DNA from: Pleodorina starrii
Lineage: Eukaryota; Chlorophyta; Chlorophyceae; Chlamydomonadales; Volvocaceae
Direction of reading: 5' to 3'
DNA: 64,000 bases
Assembly (NCBI GenBank): GCA_030267565.1
Contig: BRXU01000006.1
Coordinates: forward strand, 484,001-548,000
Every line of letters starts with the position of its first letter. The first letter of the stretch is position 1. The position numbers and the translations under genes were made by a program. Positions 1-12,826 of the stretch are shown here, one piece after another. A model generated the notes under the pieces. It was not told the DNA's origin and made no database searches. It was given only the letters and a program-made list of their open reading frames with translations.

Positions 1-3000
1 TGCGTTCAGCTGCCAACATCACCACCCTCCGCGCCTTGTGCTGAAGTAGCGGTGGTGGTGGTCGGCGTCGTCATTATGGATGGGTGCTTTGGGGGAAACC
101 GACGACCAAGAAAACCCCTTCATTCTATACTGTACCCTTCTTTGGAGAGAGCGCTGAAAAGCGAAGGGTCGTGTATTGCCACGCGTCGCTGGGTCGCAGC
201 GTCGGGCGGATGGGGTGCGGGCGCCTTCTTCGTGCGTGCGTGTTCTCTCACTTCAAGAAGATTGAATGTCGGACTGCGGCAAGGCTGCCAGAACACTAGC
301 AACTCCTCTGGCAGGAGTTTTTCTTTCGAGATCTGTGCTTCAATACCAGGTGGTTTGTGGAGGGGACGTTCAGGCTGGGCGGGGGTATGGAACCGCGTCG
401 CGCCTGCACCGCCCTGGAACGGCCACCGAAATTGAGAGTCGGTTGATTTGCGTCTGAAGTCGGGGTGTGGGCCTAACGCGTTAGGTTACGGTACTATTCA
501 CATTGCAGGGCTCTTCTGTTTGCAGCTTTTGGATCGTTTGATTGACCGTTCCGTCTGTGTCGGACGGCTGTCTCACTTGTGTGCCGACGGGCGGGCTCTG
601 CAGTCGTACCCGTGTGTGTTTGGCCCAAGATCATATCCTTTAAAGGCCATTCTTTTCCAGGATTAGAAGAGGGAGGCAGCCCAGGGCGGTGGAGGTTGAA
701 CTTCATGGCTGGACGTGGCTGTGGAATGTGCAATTGGTTGTCATTCGCATTGTTTGTCAGTCGTTGTCGCGGCGGTGTTGATGCAGATTCCGAGGCCTCC
801 TTTCAAGTGGTTCAACGTTTCAAGTGGTGTAACACGTTTCGATTTCACCATCAATCTCTGTGAGCCCGCCGCATGCTGGCTTGTGTGCCGTGCCCCAAGC
901 CATCGTCGGATATGGACGTTCCCGAGGGTCGCCATGCACGCGTGTAAGTAACTTTCAAAAAGGAAGCAACCAGTTGCCCGGCGGTATTGCGGCGACCGCA
1001 GCCGAGTCGATGTGCGTGGGATGCATCTTCGCATGCGCTGTGGCCCCTGGGGCTCATGAGCAGCGCCGAGTCGAGATAGATAGATGTTGGGGACAAGAAA
1101 CACTGGCTCTCATTGCAGCACCTGCTTTCAGTTCGGCTCACAGTTCCCTTATGGCTCGCAGTCCTCTTAGGGCCACCGACCAGTGTGCGCACATCACAAT
1201 CGCCCCTGCCTCATCATCTGTCCTCATCGCCCTTATCGGAAGACAGTCCCCAGTGCTGCAATGCACGTCTGCGCAGCGGAGATCACCTGTGCCCCCACAC
1301 TACCGTGTTTCCTTCAAGACGTCGTCGCTTTTTTGAAACCATTTCTTCACACACAACAACAGCACTGCTGAAGCTGCCCGCCAGTCAACACACTCCAACG
1401 AGTAATGATGCGTGCGTGCAGTACCGTCGTACTCAACTTCGTCATAGCCCTCGGGGGATGTGACTCAGGGTGGGGGTGGCTAGCCAGCTGGCCCTGCCGC
1501 CAGCCTTTCCATGCCTGCCCTCCACTGTCGCACTTGTCCGTGTTCAACATGAGCCAGGAGCCGAACGTGCCCTCCAGCAGCCGTAAGGCGACAAATACAG
1601 AACGCTGCCGGCACGAAAGGCGGGGGCAGTGCCGTATAGGATGATGGATAGCAGTGCAATTTGGAGCCGCCGACCTACTGGTAGGGACTGCGGCAGCGTT
1701 CCTGGAAGGGGCTGCGGCAGCAGGCAACCTGGAAGGGACTGCGGCAGCAGATAGTACACCGGTAGAGAGGCGGAGACCCCGGCCGGGGGGCCATAGCGCC
1801 ATACCGGTGCATGTCGGCAGTGTCGGAAGCGCAATTCACGTCCGTCCGTTCGCGGCGAACGCCCGCGCCGCGACCCATAGACACTCCCACCTCGCCAAAC
1901 CAGGGCCTTAGCGGACGACACCGCAAAGGCGCAAATCCGTCGGCGACATTCCGTACCCAACTGCGACCGGAACCCAGACCTGACAGGCACGCTATGGGCA
2001 CGGACCCCGGCACCGTGCGCGCAACACGCGCGTAGTAGTCAAGTACCGGTACTAGAGCCGACTGCTGCCCTTCTTTCCGCAGCCACAGAGCAGCGCGCGG
2101 GATTGAACACGCAGTGGAGGGCTGTTGCGACATTGGCTGCGCATTGTGTCCTCAATACGGGTTTTGCCCCCAGTACGTACCTCAGCCCAAGCAGTGCCGT
2201 CGGATTTAAACGCTAGCTTCTAAGCGCACAGCCCACAAGCAGTTATATACGCGTCGGATGCCAGACGCTCGCTTGTGGAACCAAATGTCCCTGGAACTCC
2301 TCGGCTCACCTTTTGCACTGTCGAGGGTGTAGGGGGCGTCGCCTGTCTGTGCACCGCCTTCGTTGTTCCCGACGATCATGCCTGATAATGAGTTTGCCCC
2401 CCCCCCCAGCCGCAGCTGGTGGCTGCTCTGCACGAATAGGTAGTTAGGAACGCTTGATGCTGGCTGGGACGAGCTTTGCTGGTCCAGAGGGTTTGTTGAG
2501 ATGACCTCGCCGCTCGCGCACTTGGCAGCTCCTGCTGCAACGTTGTTCTTTGCGGGAGCCGCACGCAGACCCCTTAGGTTTCGGTGCTTTGAACATTACA
2601 ACGTCTGGAGTCAAGTCCCCCAAGGTCTTGCCCATGCCCGAACGCTTGATTGGTCGTCCACCCCTCGCTCGGCAAGCAAACTATCGTACCCTTCGTATTG
2701 CGGTCCCACTCAACTGCTGCAGGTAAACTTCTTTTCCAGAATGGTTCTAAAGCGAGTAGCCGAATCTCGAGTCGAATCGGCATCAGGTGCGAAGCGAGCG
2801 CGCGAAGAGAGCACCGTACAGGTATTTAAGAACTTCACGGTTCCCAGGTGCAGGACAGCTGTTAAAAGGTGGAAAGGCTTAAGGATGGCATTTATAGATG
2901 GCATTGTTTAGGCGCGCGGACGCGGAGGCGGATGGACGCGAAATGGGTGCTCATCGTACGCTATCCAGCAAGCGCAGCACGCTCAGCATGATCTGGCGTC

Positions 3001-4779
3001 TTGGAGCAGACAGATTGCCAAACTACAGCACAGCATATTAATGCACCGGTACAGAGCCATCTTGGGTACAGGATCTTTGCGGGATCAACACAGAACAGGT
3101 ATGAAACGCAGCTTCATAACCCAAGAAGTCGTAACCGCATAAAAATCTTCCGACAGGAAGCGAAACGGCGCCAGGGCACTTTCGTGGCACGGCCCTGGGA
3201 CACGCTTCGACTCGATACCTATGCACCGGGCCGATGGGCCAAAATACGTTTGCGCACTTCTGGGGAAGTAGCCAAACGCCGTTCGGCGACGTGTTCCCAG
3301 GGCTTGTGCCCGCCCGACTCGCCCGCTTAACCCTAATGGAGTCGCACGTCGCCGTGCCCGCTGCGCGCCGTGAAAGGCAAGGCCCCTCGCATGCATGTGC
3401 TCGCTGCTTATGTGACACTTTGATGCTGAAAGTGTTGCGGGCGGTACCGGAGGACGGCTCCAACGGCTACAGCTACACCCGCAGGCAGCATGCCTGCGCC
3501 GTGCAGGTTCAGCATTTTCCTTCCTTTACCACCTTTACCAGACGAGTGGCAAGAGGCATGGGGAGAAGGGATGTGCGACCTGGTTATAAGACACAAAACC
3601 CGGCTGAGGCCAGCGCACACCATCGCAAGGTCCGGGTTTTACAGGCACCCCCAGCGATATGATAATCTAGCGAGGGCGGCGTGTGTCCTGCCAGAGAGCA
3701 CGGGGGAACAGCTGCAGTCTGCAACCTTGCAGGGCAGCCTAAACGCAAACCCCTGACGTCACGAGCGGCACGGTCGTGTACAGAGGTGTTCAGTGGTTTC
3801 GCACGAAACCTGCAAAGTACTCGCCGCGCAACCCCACACACATGTGCTAGCATCCGAGCCCGAGGGCCCAGTCAGCGCAGTTGCGCCGGCAAAAGAAGTT
3901 GGCTTGGGGGCGACCACGGTATGTTGCCGCGCCATGACAGATAACACGCTAGCGAAGGCAACCGCTTCCCTTGCAGGCGTTCGGGCGAAGCAAAATGACG
4001 TGACGGAAAGGCCCTGCTCGATCTGGCCCTCCGCAGATACTTATCCGTCCTGCAGTCGGGAGCCGCGCCGAGACGATAAAAGTTCGGCTTGCGACACGAC
4101 AACGGACGAAACACATTTTGCAGGCTGGCGTTCACGACCATACAAGCTCGTCTGGGTCCATTAGAGCCAATAGAATGCACCCTTTATGCACGGTCTTTTG
4201 CGCGCCCGTTATCCAATGCCAGCGTAACAGCATTGTGCCGCCGGCCCCACCTATGCACACTAAGCCGCGGATATGACTCGCTGAAATGCCAATACCAAGC
4301 AGGCTTTTGGTCACATACGTTTCCAGGCAAAGTGGTCAGTTTGAGTGTTTCGGGACACGTCCCGCGTTATCGTGCCTTCCAGTGTTATATGTCTATCATT
4401 ACAGTGCTATTGGGTGGATTACAACCGCAGCGTTGTCAGTACAGTCCGAGGCACGGGGGCATCTCTTTATGTACTGGCGCAAAATCGCTGAATCGCTTTG
4501 CCTCAACCGACTGTCGCAAACGCAATCGCACGAATATCACGGACATCAACTCAGACCTCTGCCTAGTCATCTTGATGTTCTGACTGCCACGCCCACGATG
4601 GATTATTAGCGCGCCCTACTCTCAGTTGCGAGCTGCGAGCACATGTCCGAGGGCGGTTGCGGCCAGACGCTGCGGGCCCTCTATCCATCGCTTTTTGCTG
4701 GGACCCTTGGGCAGCCTCACCGGCAATCCTGACCGGCGCGCCGCGTGAAGTGTCCAACCGCTAGTCCCGAGACTACACC
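1..4779. other. Left flank without a secure gene
   Basis: No open frame here shows the strong GC3 bias of the real exons further right, and I could not build a multi-exon model that I trust. Two candidate exons (2741-2821 and about 2985-3099) are listed separately at low confidence. A degenerate direct repeat lies at about 1680-1755, where the motif GGGACTGCGGCAGC or close variants occurs three times. Part of this region must hold the promoter and 5' leader of the gene starting at 4780. Confidence 0.5.
2741..3099 (+). CDS. Possible two-exon gene start (weak)
   Basis: An ATG at 2741 opens a 27-residue basic segment (MVLKRVAESR...KRARE), which looks like a nuclear-localisation-type N terminus, ending at a possible donor CAG|GTATTT after 2821. 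A second open stretch from about 2985, after a CAG acceptor, reads in compatible phase as HDLASWSRQIAKLQHSILMH and onward, and ends at G|GTATGA near 3099. A further open segment follows a CAG at about 3160. Codon usage is not GC3-biased as it is in the other genes, no family is recognised, and the downstream exons are unresolved. It may be non-coding. Confidence 0.18.
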
Positions 4780-7700
4780 ATGAAAGCAAGGTCGACTGGC
4801 AGCGGCGGCTATCGCGTTGCATACTACCCGGACGATGACCTCATGTATAACGATGACGACATGGACTACATTCCGCCGGCGCGGAAGAAGACAGCGCCCC
4901 TTAGCGGAGGCGGGAAGGAGCGGCCTGGACTGCCCAAACGGCCGGCAGCCCAGTCGCCTCCCCCGGGCGCAGGAGGCCAGTCAACTAGCCCAAGCAAAGC
5001 CGTGAGATCACGGCCCACGAACAATCAACTATTGTGAGCGCGGGGGTCCGCGCAAGCACCAGCGCAGGGTTGGTCAAGCATGTGTCGGGTGCATAACGGG
5101 GCAGTCCGACTGCCGCTCCGAACTTGCGCTCATGGTAGGATATCTTGCCTACTATGCAAAGCCTTGTGACCTCGCAGGTACAAGGCGTACTTCCGATGGG
5201 CGCACTATCCGCACAAGTTGAAGGCCGCAAACCTGCCGGACGAAACAGATGCGTGCGCGAGCGTGACAGCAGCTTTTCTGCAGGTTAGATGAGGGCGTTC
5301 ATCCCAAGATATACGCACGGGCGTTGGTTGGCGTTCTTGACCCACACCTTCCGTAGCGCAGGTCCTTCAGATAATGCAGACCGCAGAGCAACTGCGCCAT
5401 GGAAACAACAAGCGAAATGTGCTTCAGGTAACATCGCATGGCTTGCGCGTGCGATGTACGCTCGGAAGGTTGCTGTCAGTTGCTCCGCAAGTAGGGCCCC
5501 GCCACCCTTGCATGCCCCTCAACAGTTCAGCCCCGCCCCCGCAGATCCTATCCAGCAACACGCGCCGAACAAAGGTCGTGGAGTTGTCCTCGGGCACGCA
5601 CAGGTGTGGAGGACCGTATATCATCCGGGGAGTGTTGGGGGGAGGGCGAGAAGGCATGGTACTGCCCCAATATCTAGTGGAAGTTCTTGTGCCGGTTGCA
5701 ATCCCATACAAGCACATCTTGGGGGCATCACGGGGTCCACACGGAGGACGAATTTTGACGGTCCGCGCGCCGCACCGCATCGTGCATTACAGGGTTCCCG
5801 ACGAGCTCAAAAAGCATTACCTGTCGGACGGCGAGGGGGGGCAGTACAGCACAAACCTCGACCGCAATCGCTACGGCAACGACGACAACTACCTTTTCAC
5901 AGGTGAGCCAGGGTGAGGCAGCCGGGGTGAGGTAGCCGGGCGGGCCTGCTGTTCCCAACAGCCGCGGCTTCGCGCGCGCTCGAGTAAGGTAGCTCCCTGA
6001 GCGAGCGACCTTCGGCCCCTTCACATCCGCTTCGCATCCTAGTGACATGAAAGGAGCAGGGGGTCTCTTGCGTGCACGGCAACCCTCCCCCTCACGCACT
6101 ACGGGGGGCGACACCACCGTGCCTGTTCCTGTTCTCGCGTTCCCGAGCACGTCCCGTGTTCGGTGTTTCTTCTTCACCCCGCATCCCCGCCTGCTGGCTG
6201 GCTGGCCTGGCTTGTCATGTTGCAGTCATTCGGTACGACCTGGAGTTCCTGGGGCTGTGCCCCTGCATGGTGGACGTGGAGATCATTGATGCCAAGCAGG
6301 TGTGCGCACACCAGCGAAAATGCAGCTTTTTGGGTTGTCACGGGGGTGGTAAGGGGTTCCATTCCACGTTTTCCGCTTGGCAGCATCCCAGCTCGCGAAC
6401 GGCGTCCAGAGGAAGGATCGGCCTTGCGGCCTAATGGGGTCCGCGGAAAGCCAGCCGGCCAGCCCCTCCTGCACAGTGCCTGCTGGCAGGCGCCAGGCCC
6501 CGCTGGTTGCCCCGCCGGTCACCAGACGGGCGAAAGCTGCAGCTTAGCCTGGGGGCCAGTCATCGTGCGACCTACCGGTATGTGCACCCTGTACAATTAT
6601 ACTATCCTTGGTGAACAAGCTGGAACGTGATGAAGACCGGCCAAAGCGGTTCAGCGCAAGACCGGTCTCAGCGGGTGATGATGAGGAGCTCAGTCGATGA
6701 GGACCGCATGCGTGCCGTCGCACCACGACCCGCGACTCCAAAAAAAACCCACTCTGCCAACGCAACAGGGCAACACGTCCATAATCGTGTCGGCTGGGAC
6801 GGAGGTGTGTACCTGCCAGGGAGGGCCCCCCGTCGGAGCGGCGCCGGTGGGAGCGCCCGCACCCGTTGCGTCGGGCGCGACGGCGGGCGGCCACCACCAC
6901 CACCACGCTACCTCCGGGGGCGCAGGGCACCTCAATCACCACGTAGGGCCCGCCGCGACCGTCAGCGGGGGCGGGCGGCCAGCAGTCAAGGTGGGCCCGT
7001 TTTGCGGCGCATGGGGGCGTCCTTGCGGGAGGCATGTGCTCGGCCAGAATACGAAGTCGGGTTTCTGTGCGCGATTCGGGGGCTCGAATGGGTGGGCTCG
7101 GGGCTAATCTGGGGAAAGCGGCATTGAGCGTCGGCCAGGGAGATTGGCGTCAGGCTACAAGGGCTAGCGTAGGAGGAAGGGGAGGAGGAGGAGGAGGAGG
7201 GGTACTAGAACGTGTGCGAACGCCAGTACCATGCGATTAAGGGGGATTGTCGAGCGGAGCCTCGGTTTGGTAGCAATTGCCTGCATTGCGTTGCATGATC
7301 GTCATGGTGGTCCTGGTTGCGCTTCGCAGACGGAGTACGCGGACCCGCTGGGGCCACACGCGCACATGCCACCAGCAGCGGGGGGCGCAGCGGGCGGCAA
7401 CAGCGGATACGCTGGCGGCGGGGCGGCGGCGGCGGCAGCAGCAGCGGGCGGTGGCCCGCCCGACGTTGCGAACCTGCCGCCCCTGTACGGGCCGGGCTCA
7501 TTCCGCGGCGGCCCGGCGTTGGGCGGGGCCATGGGTCGGGAGAGTCCCAAGCGCAGCGGCACCAGCGTCAGCCAGCTGTTCGATGCGCTCGTCATGGCGG
7601 CAACGGGTGGGTGGCTGGGTACCGGTGGAGTGTGTGTGGGGGGGGAGGGGGGGTCGCGCGGCTGCAGATGTGTGGCGGGAGGGGGCGGGTGCCGAAAGGG

Positions 7701-10700
7701 CGGGCTGCTGCCTGACCCTGAGGGTGGGCCGCAGCTGACCGTATCAGACCGTATGAACGGTGGATTGTGCGAGGTGGGTTGTTGTGGAGCAAGGCGGCGG
7801 TGCTATCCAGTACAAACGCGCAGTGTGCTCCCCAAGCTCTTACGGACGGGCAAGGACGCCGCTGCTGGCTTGTCTGGTGTTCGTCCTGCTCACGGGGTTC
7901 CAGGGCTTCTCCCAGCCCATGCCTGCGATGTGTTGATGCACGCTGGTTGTTGTCGTGCTTGCAGGCGGTGCAGACGGTGCGGCCGACGGTGCGGCTGGGG
8001 GCGGCGGCCTGGGCGGGGAGCCCCCGGTCACGAGCCCAGCTCACGCTGACCGGCCGGAGCGAGGCCTGGGCGGGGGCGGGGTGGGTGCGATGGGGGCCCT
8101 GGGGGGCCCCCGCCTGCACGGCCCGCCTGGGCGGAACAAGTCCAAGCTGTGGTCGATCAACAACCTGTCGTACGGAGGCGAAGTGGACAGCCTCCAGAAC
8201 GCGCTGGACGCCTTCCGAGAGCAGGTATGTGTGCCGTACCGATATGTTGCAGGCGTTACGGATGCGGCTGCAACCTTGTTGCGGGCCAGCTGATGTGCGC
8301 CCGTCAGCTACGCGGCTCCCTGCGCCCCCCTGCATGAGACAGCGGCAGCCGCACGATGCGCGCCGGAGTGGGTACGTGCGTGGCGGTACGCACATGTTCA
8401 CTGCGCGCGTGGGGAGTCTCCGAGCCCCCTAGCCCGTCACTTAGCCCCACTTGCGGTGTCATCGTGTTGTGGATTGTCGGTCGGGGCTGTTTGGCAGAGC
8501 GTGAAAGGTCGCCGGCCTGGCAGGCTCCTGAGTTGTTGCCGCTGCCGCTCTGCGTTGCGGCTGCAGGACGAGATCGCCTCGGGCGACCCGGCGGCGTTCC
8601 TGACCGGCGGCGCATCCGCGGGCGGGGTGGGCCCGGATGGCAGCCTGCAGCGCAGCGACTCGCTGCGGCAGCGGCGGCGCAAGCCGCTGCGGAACAGCTC
8701 CATTCTGGGCCGGCCGGCGAGCAGCGGGGGCGTGGCGCCGCTGGGGTCCAAGCTGGGCATTGTCCTGCGGGTGAGCAGCCGTCGCTGTGTGAAGAGCGTG
8801 GTGGGAGAGGAAAGGTGACTCACGAAGGGCGTCGTCGCTTCTGGTGGGCTTAGGGGTAGAACAGGCCAGCTCTTCACCTAATGGGCGGTGGGTTTGACCG
8901 AGGGCCTGCTGCTCTGCCCCTCGACGGCGCGACGGCGAGATCGCACGTGCGCTGTACGTCCCACTTGTTGTGAAGACTCACAGACTTCTATGTGGCGGGC
9001 TTGCTTGCGTAGAGAGGTGTCGCAGGCGCAATGCGCACTTGTCGGAAGGCAATACGCGCTGGCGCAAGCGCCTGGCGCTGTCTGGCCCGGGCAGATGGCG
9101 CTACGTGCAACGCACCCTTTATTTACGGTAACCCTTCAATTTTTCGCCGGTCCATGCTCTGTTTTGTCATGGCAGGAAAAGTCGGACGACAATCTGAAGT
9201 TGACGACCGACCCCGACCTCGGCGGTGCGCTGGCCGTCGGCGGCCTGGGTGGCTGCGGCGTCAGCTTCCAGGCGGGCGGCGGACTGCCGTTGCCGCTCGG
9301 AGGCCACGGCGGGGCGCCACAGCCCGGCAGCAGCCTGGCATCCGGGGAAGACGACAATGACGGCGGCGGCGAGGCGGACGCAGAGGACGCCCTGGCGGCC
9401 AAGGGCGAGGACCTTGGAGTGGAGGGGGAAGGGGAGGCGGGCGGAGAGGAGGAAGGGCAGGAGGAGGGCGCGGGAGGTGGCGGCATGGGCGCGGGCCGCG
9501 GTGGTTTCGGCGGCGGCGGACCGACCGCCAGCGGCACCTTGGCGCGGGCGTCTGCTTTGCCGCGGAGTGGGGTGAGTTGGGTGGTCCGTGGTTCCCTGGC
9601 TTCCCGACTGCGCTTTTGAACGTGTGCTGGAGAGGGGCAGGGGGAGGCCGGGGGACGGACAACACACATGCTGTGCCAAGAAAGCCGCGGTTTGTGCGTT
9701 CCCGCTGCGTCATATTTGCCCTTCTTGTTGCCTTCGTTCGTAACAATTTGTTCCCTGTGTGTCGCACACCGCCCCCCTCATCTGCTGCTTCCGCGCGCGT
9801 GCCCGCTTGTCGCCTGCAGGCGCCGCTTCGCCACCACGTGCGTCACGTGCCTCGGCAGTCTTCCGTTGCGAACCTGGGCCCGCGGGTGGCGAACAGCAGC
9901 GGGGGCGGCGGCGGGAACGGCGGTGGCGGTGCCAACGTCGGGGGCGGCGGTGGACCGGGCGCGAGCGGCATGGGGGCGCTGGGCGGTCTGGGCCTGGGCA
10001 TGCTGGGCCCCGGCGGCCTGGGGGGATCGGCTTCGGCCGCCATTGCGGGGGAGCAGCTGCGGCGCCTTGCGAACGAGCTGGAGGTCATGAGGTGAGTGAG
10101 GCAGAGGCCTGGGTCCGGTTTTGATGAGGATGGGGTGCACGAGGAGGCGGTTGTTGCATGGCGTGCATTTGGATAGTTAAGCTGTGCACCGTTTGAAGAC
10201 GCTACATAACCAAGTTGGGTTGGGGCGCTGGCATTTTCCTGAGCCGCGGCGCCCGGCGAACTGTTGCCGCATTGCGCATGCACCGGTTCGCCAGAGAACC
10301 GTGATCCACGTTGCTCTAGCAACTTGAGACATTGCTGCGGCACTGCGGATACGCCCATGAGCCATGGCCACCCGTCTCGCCGTCGTCGAATCACTGCGTG
10401 GCCGACCTCGCGCGCGATTCCAACACAGGCACGAAAACCGCAGCCTGAAGCAGCAACTCCAACGCGTCAACAGCTCCAGTGCAAACGGCGCTGGCGGGGG
10501 CGGCGGCGGCGGGGGTGCCGGCTCCCCAAGTCTCGGCCTCAAGCAGCAGCAGCAGCAGAGCTCCGACAATCTGGCCGCCAACGATTCTGCAAGGCTGCGA
10601 AAGCTGGAGGTGGGTCCGCAGAATGGCCGAATCGGGATACGGTACTGCGCTGATTGGATTGAATTGGGGCAGGGGAGCTGTCCCGGTCGCATGGGTTTTA

Positions 10701-12720
10701 CGCACTTGCCTGTTGCGGTGCGCGACACATATGAGCCTCTGCCACTCAGCGCAGGCGGTGAAAGCGTCCGTCGGTCCTCGCGGTGGCAGTAAACGGCACT
10801 GGCGAAGGGGGAAAAAGTGTGCCTTTGTCGAGCACTGGCTGCTGGAACGCTCCCGTGGAACCTGGCATTTGAACAATACACCTACGTCCTCTTATCAACT
10901 GATTGTTGCGATGCGGAACCCCTGCCGACAATGTTTTGCCAGTCCGAGCCCTCCGCGGGCATGTGCGCCATAAGCACCTTCTCGGCCCCCCACCCCTTAC
11001 GCTTCCCCCGTTACCACCGCTCCTCCCGTCCCTCCCCCTTATGACTACGTTACAATTGGGCTTCATGCCTGTCCTTTGGATCTTTTGGTACCTGACGGCT
11101 GTAACCAGTCCCAACTTCGCTTTGCACATATTGCACACATACAACCCTGCCCTTCAGGCCGAGCTATCGTCCATGCGCAACGAGCTGCTGGGGCTGAGCA
11201 GCGCCAAGAAGTCGGCCGACGACGAAAACAAGCATCTCAAACGCGAGCTGCTGACGGCGCAGCAGCAGCTCGCCGCGCTGCTCAGCCGCGTGATGGGCGG
11301 CTGCGGTGGAGCCCCGGGCGCATTGGGTCTTGGGGCCGCGGCTGCGCCGCCGCTGCAGGGCTCGCCGACGGCTGGCATCCTCGCCAGCCTGCTCGGCCCC
11401 ACCGGGGGTGCATCCACCGGCCCCGCGCCGCCGCCGCCGCAACAGCAGCAGCAGCAGCCGCTGGTGGCGGGCGCGTTCGACCCCTCCACCTTTGCAGCCC
11501 ACTTGGTGGCCGTGCGCCAGCAGGCCGGTCCCCTGCAGCAAAACCCTGTCTCTGGAGGCGGAGGCGCTCACGAAGTCGCGGCCGCCGCGCACGAGGTGAG
11601 CGGTGCAACGTGGTCGGGCCGCGCGGGTGTTAAGAGGTGCACATGACCTCTGCAGGCATGCGGGCAGTGGGTTAGGGATCAAACGCAACGCCGCATCGCC
11701 TTCCGTCATATGGTGAGATCCCAGGAGCCGAGCTGCCTTTCCCCGCTGCATTCTTGGCACCTTTGCTTGGCGGTGATGAGCTATGTTCAGGACAGATATT
11801 TGATAAAGCCCGCCCGCTTCCCTCGGAGAAACTGGACTACGTGCGGTTGCAGTACACATGTCTTTTTTGGTCAGCTGGGCTTTCTGTCTGCACGACATTG
11901 TGAGGGCCTAACTCGAAGCGAACTCGTCCACCGGTGCTCCCCCCAACAGGGCCGCGGCTCCGCGGCATTTCCGGGCGGGAGCGATGCCGCGGAGGTGTTG
12001 CTGGCGGCGGTCGCGGCCGCGGGGGCGACTGGCGGAAGCGGAGGCGGTCGTCACTCGGAGCCGGGCGACGGCGCCCAGCACGGCTTCGATGTCGGCGCGC
12101 AGCCCCAGGGCCTGGGCAAGAAGCGGACTGCGGACGAGGCGGGGCTGCCGATGGCGGTCGGCGACGGCGAGGTCGACGGTGTCGGCGCAGCCGCGGACAT
12201 CGAGTCCCTGTCCAGGCGGGCCTGTGCGGCGGCCCCGCCGCCCACGTCAGCGGTCCCGGACCTGATGGGCGCTGCGTCGAAGCCGGGCCCGTCGCACCAG
12301 CAGCAGCAGGAGCACCCGCAGCTCGCATCCCTGCCCAGCTTCGGACCCGCAGTCCCAGGAGCGGCCACCGCGGCCACCTCCCTCAACGCCTTCCAGCGGG
12401 CCGCCGACTCGGGCGCGGCGGGCACACCCGCGGACAGCAACTGCTTTTCGGACGTGGTGCAGCTGCTGGCGTTGCCTAATCTGGACTGCGCGTTCACCTC
12501 GTCGGAGCTGGCGGCGCCGTTCGGCGGAGGCGGCGGTGGCACTGCCGCGCTGGCGGCTGCGTCGGGTGTGCAGGCCCTGGGGTCGGGGTCCGGATCTGGG
12601 TCGGGCACCGCTTCCGTGCCGCAGATGCCGCAGTCGGAGCACCAGCAGCTGCTGATGTCCGGCCAGTACGGACAACAACAGCAGCAGCACCACCATCACC
12701 ACCACCATGGATTGAGGTAG
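4780..12720 (+). CDS. Unrecognised low-complexity, probably nuclear protein with a leucine-zipper-like coil
   Basis: Exons read by eye: 4780-5033, 5178-5283, 5362-5427, 5545-5902, 6226-6299, one uncertain exon in about 6560-6690, 6769-6990, 7330-7606, 7965-8224, 8567-8770, 9176-9571, 9820-10091, 10429-10609, 11158-11595 and 11950-12720. Apart from the uncertain exon, phases agree across the junctions. The product is about 1,300 residues. The N-terminal third is compact and conserved-looking (for example YKAYFRWAHYPHKLK and RYDLEFLGLCPCMVDVEI). The rest is Gly/Ala-rich with short conserved islands (NKSKLWSINNLSYGG, SVSQLFDALV). Two coiled segments, LRRLANELEVMRHENRSLKQ and a later one around DDENKHLKREL, could form a zipper. 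The C terminus has Gln5 and His7 runs before Gly-Leu-Arg-stop. I do not recognise the family. The GGRILTV...YDLEFLG segment faintly recalls the Tudor-like part of LIN9/ALWAYS EARLY, but I could not find a DIRP domain, so I do not assign it. Confidence 0.75.
11093..11151 (-). repeat. Dispersed family C element, copy C1
   Basis: GTAACCAGTCCCAACTTCGC then TTTGCACATATTGCACACAT, ending about 7 bp before the acceptor at 11157 in the 4780-12720 gene. The strand is given as for C2. Confidence 0.65.
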
Positions 12721-12826
12721 CGGCCCTGGTTCCTGCGCTATTGAGGTAGCGGCCCTGGTTCCTGCGCTATTGAGGTAGCGGCCCTGGTTCCTGCGCTATT
12801 GAGGTAGCGGCCCTGGTTCCTGCGCT
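12711..12826 (+). repeat. Four perfect 29-bp tandem repeats spanning the stop codon
   Basis: The unit starts ATTGAGGTAGCGGCCC and is repeated four times with a 29-bp period (starts at 12711, 12740, 12769, 12798). The first unit contains the TAG that ends the preceding protein, so the array begins inside the last codons and runs into the 3' UTR. Perfect identity suggests a recent expansion. Confidence 0.97.

Noticed and set aside
9700..9780. Possible extra exon between 9571 and 9820 in the first large gene
   Set aside because: The in-phase joining of 9571 to 9820 already gives continuous protein, and the intervening sequence lacks codon bias.
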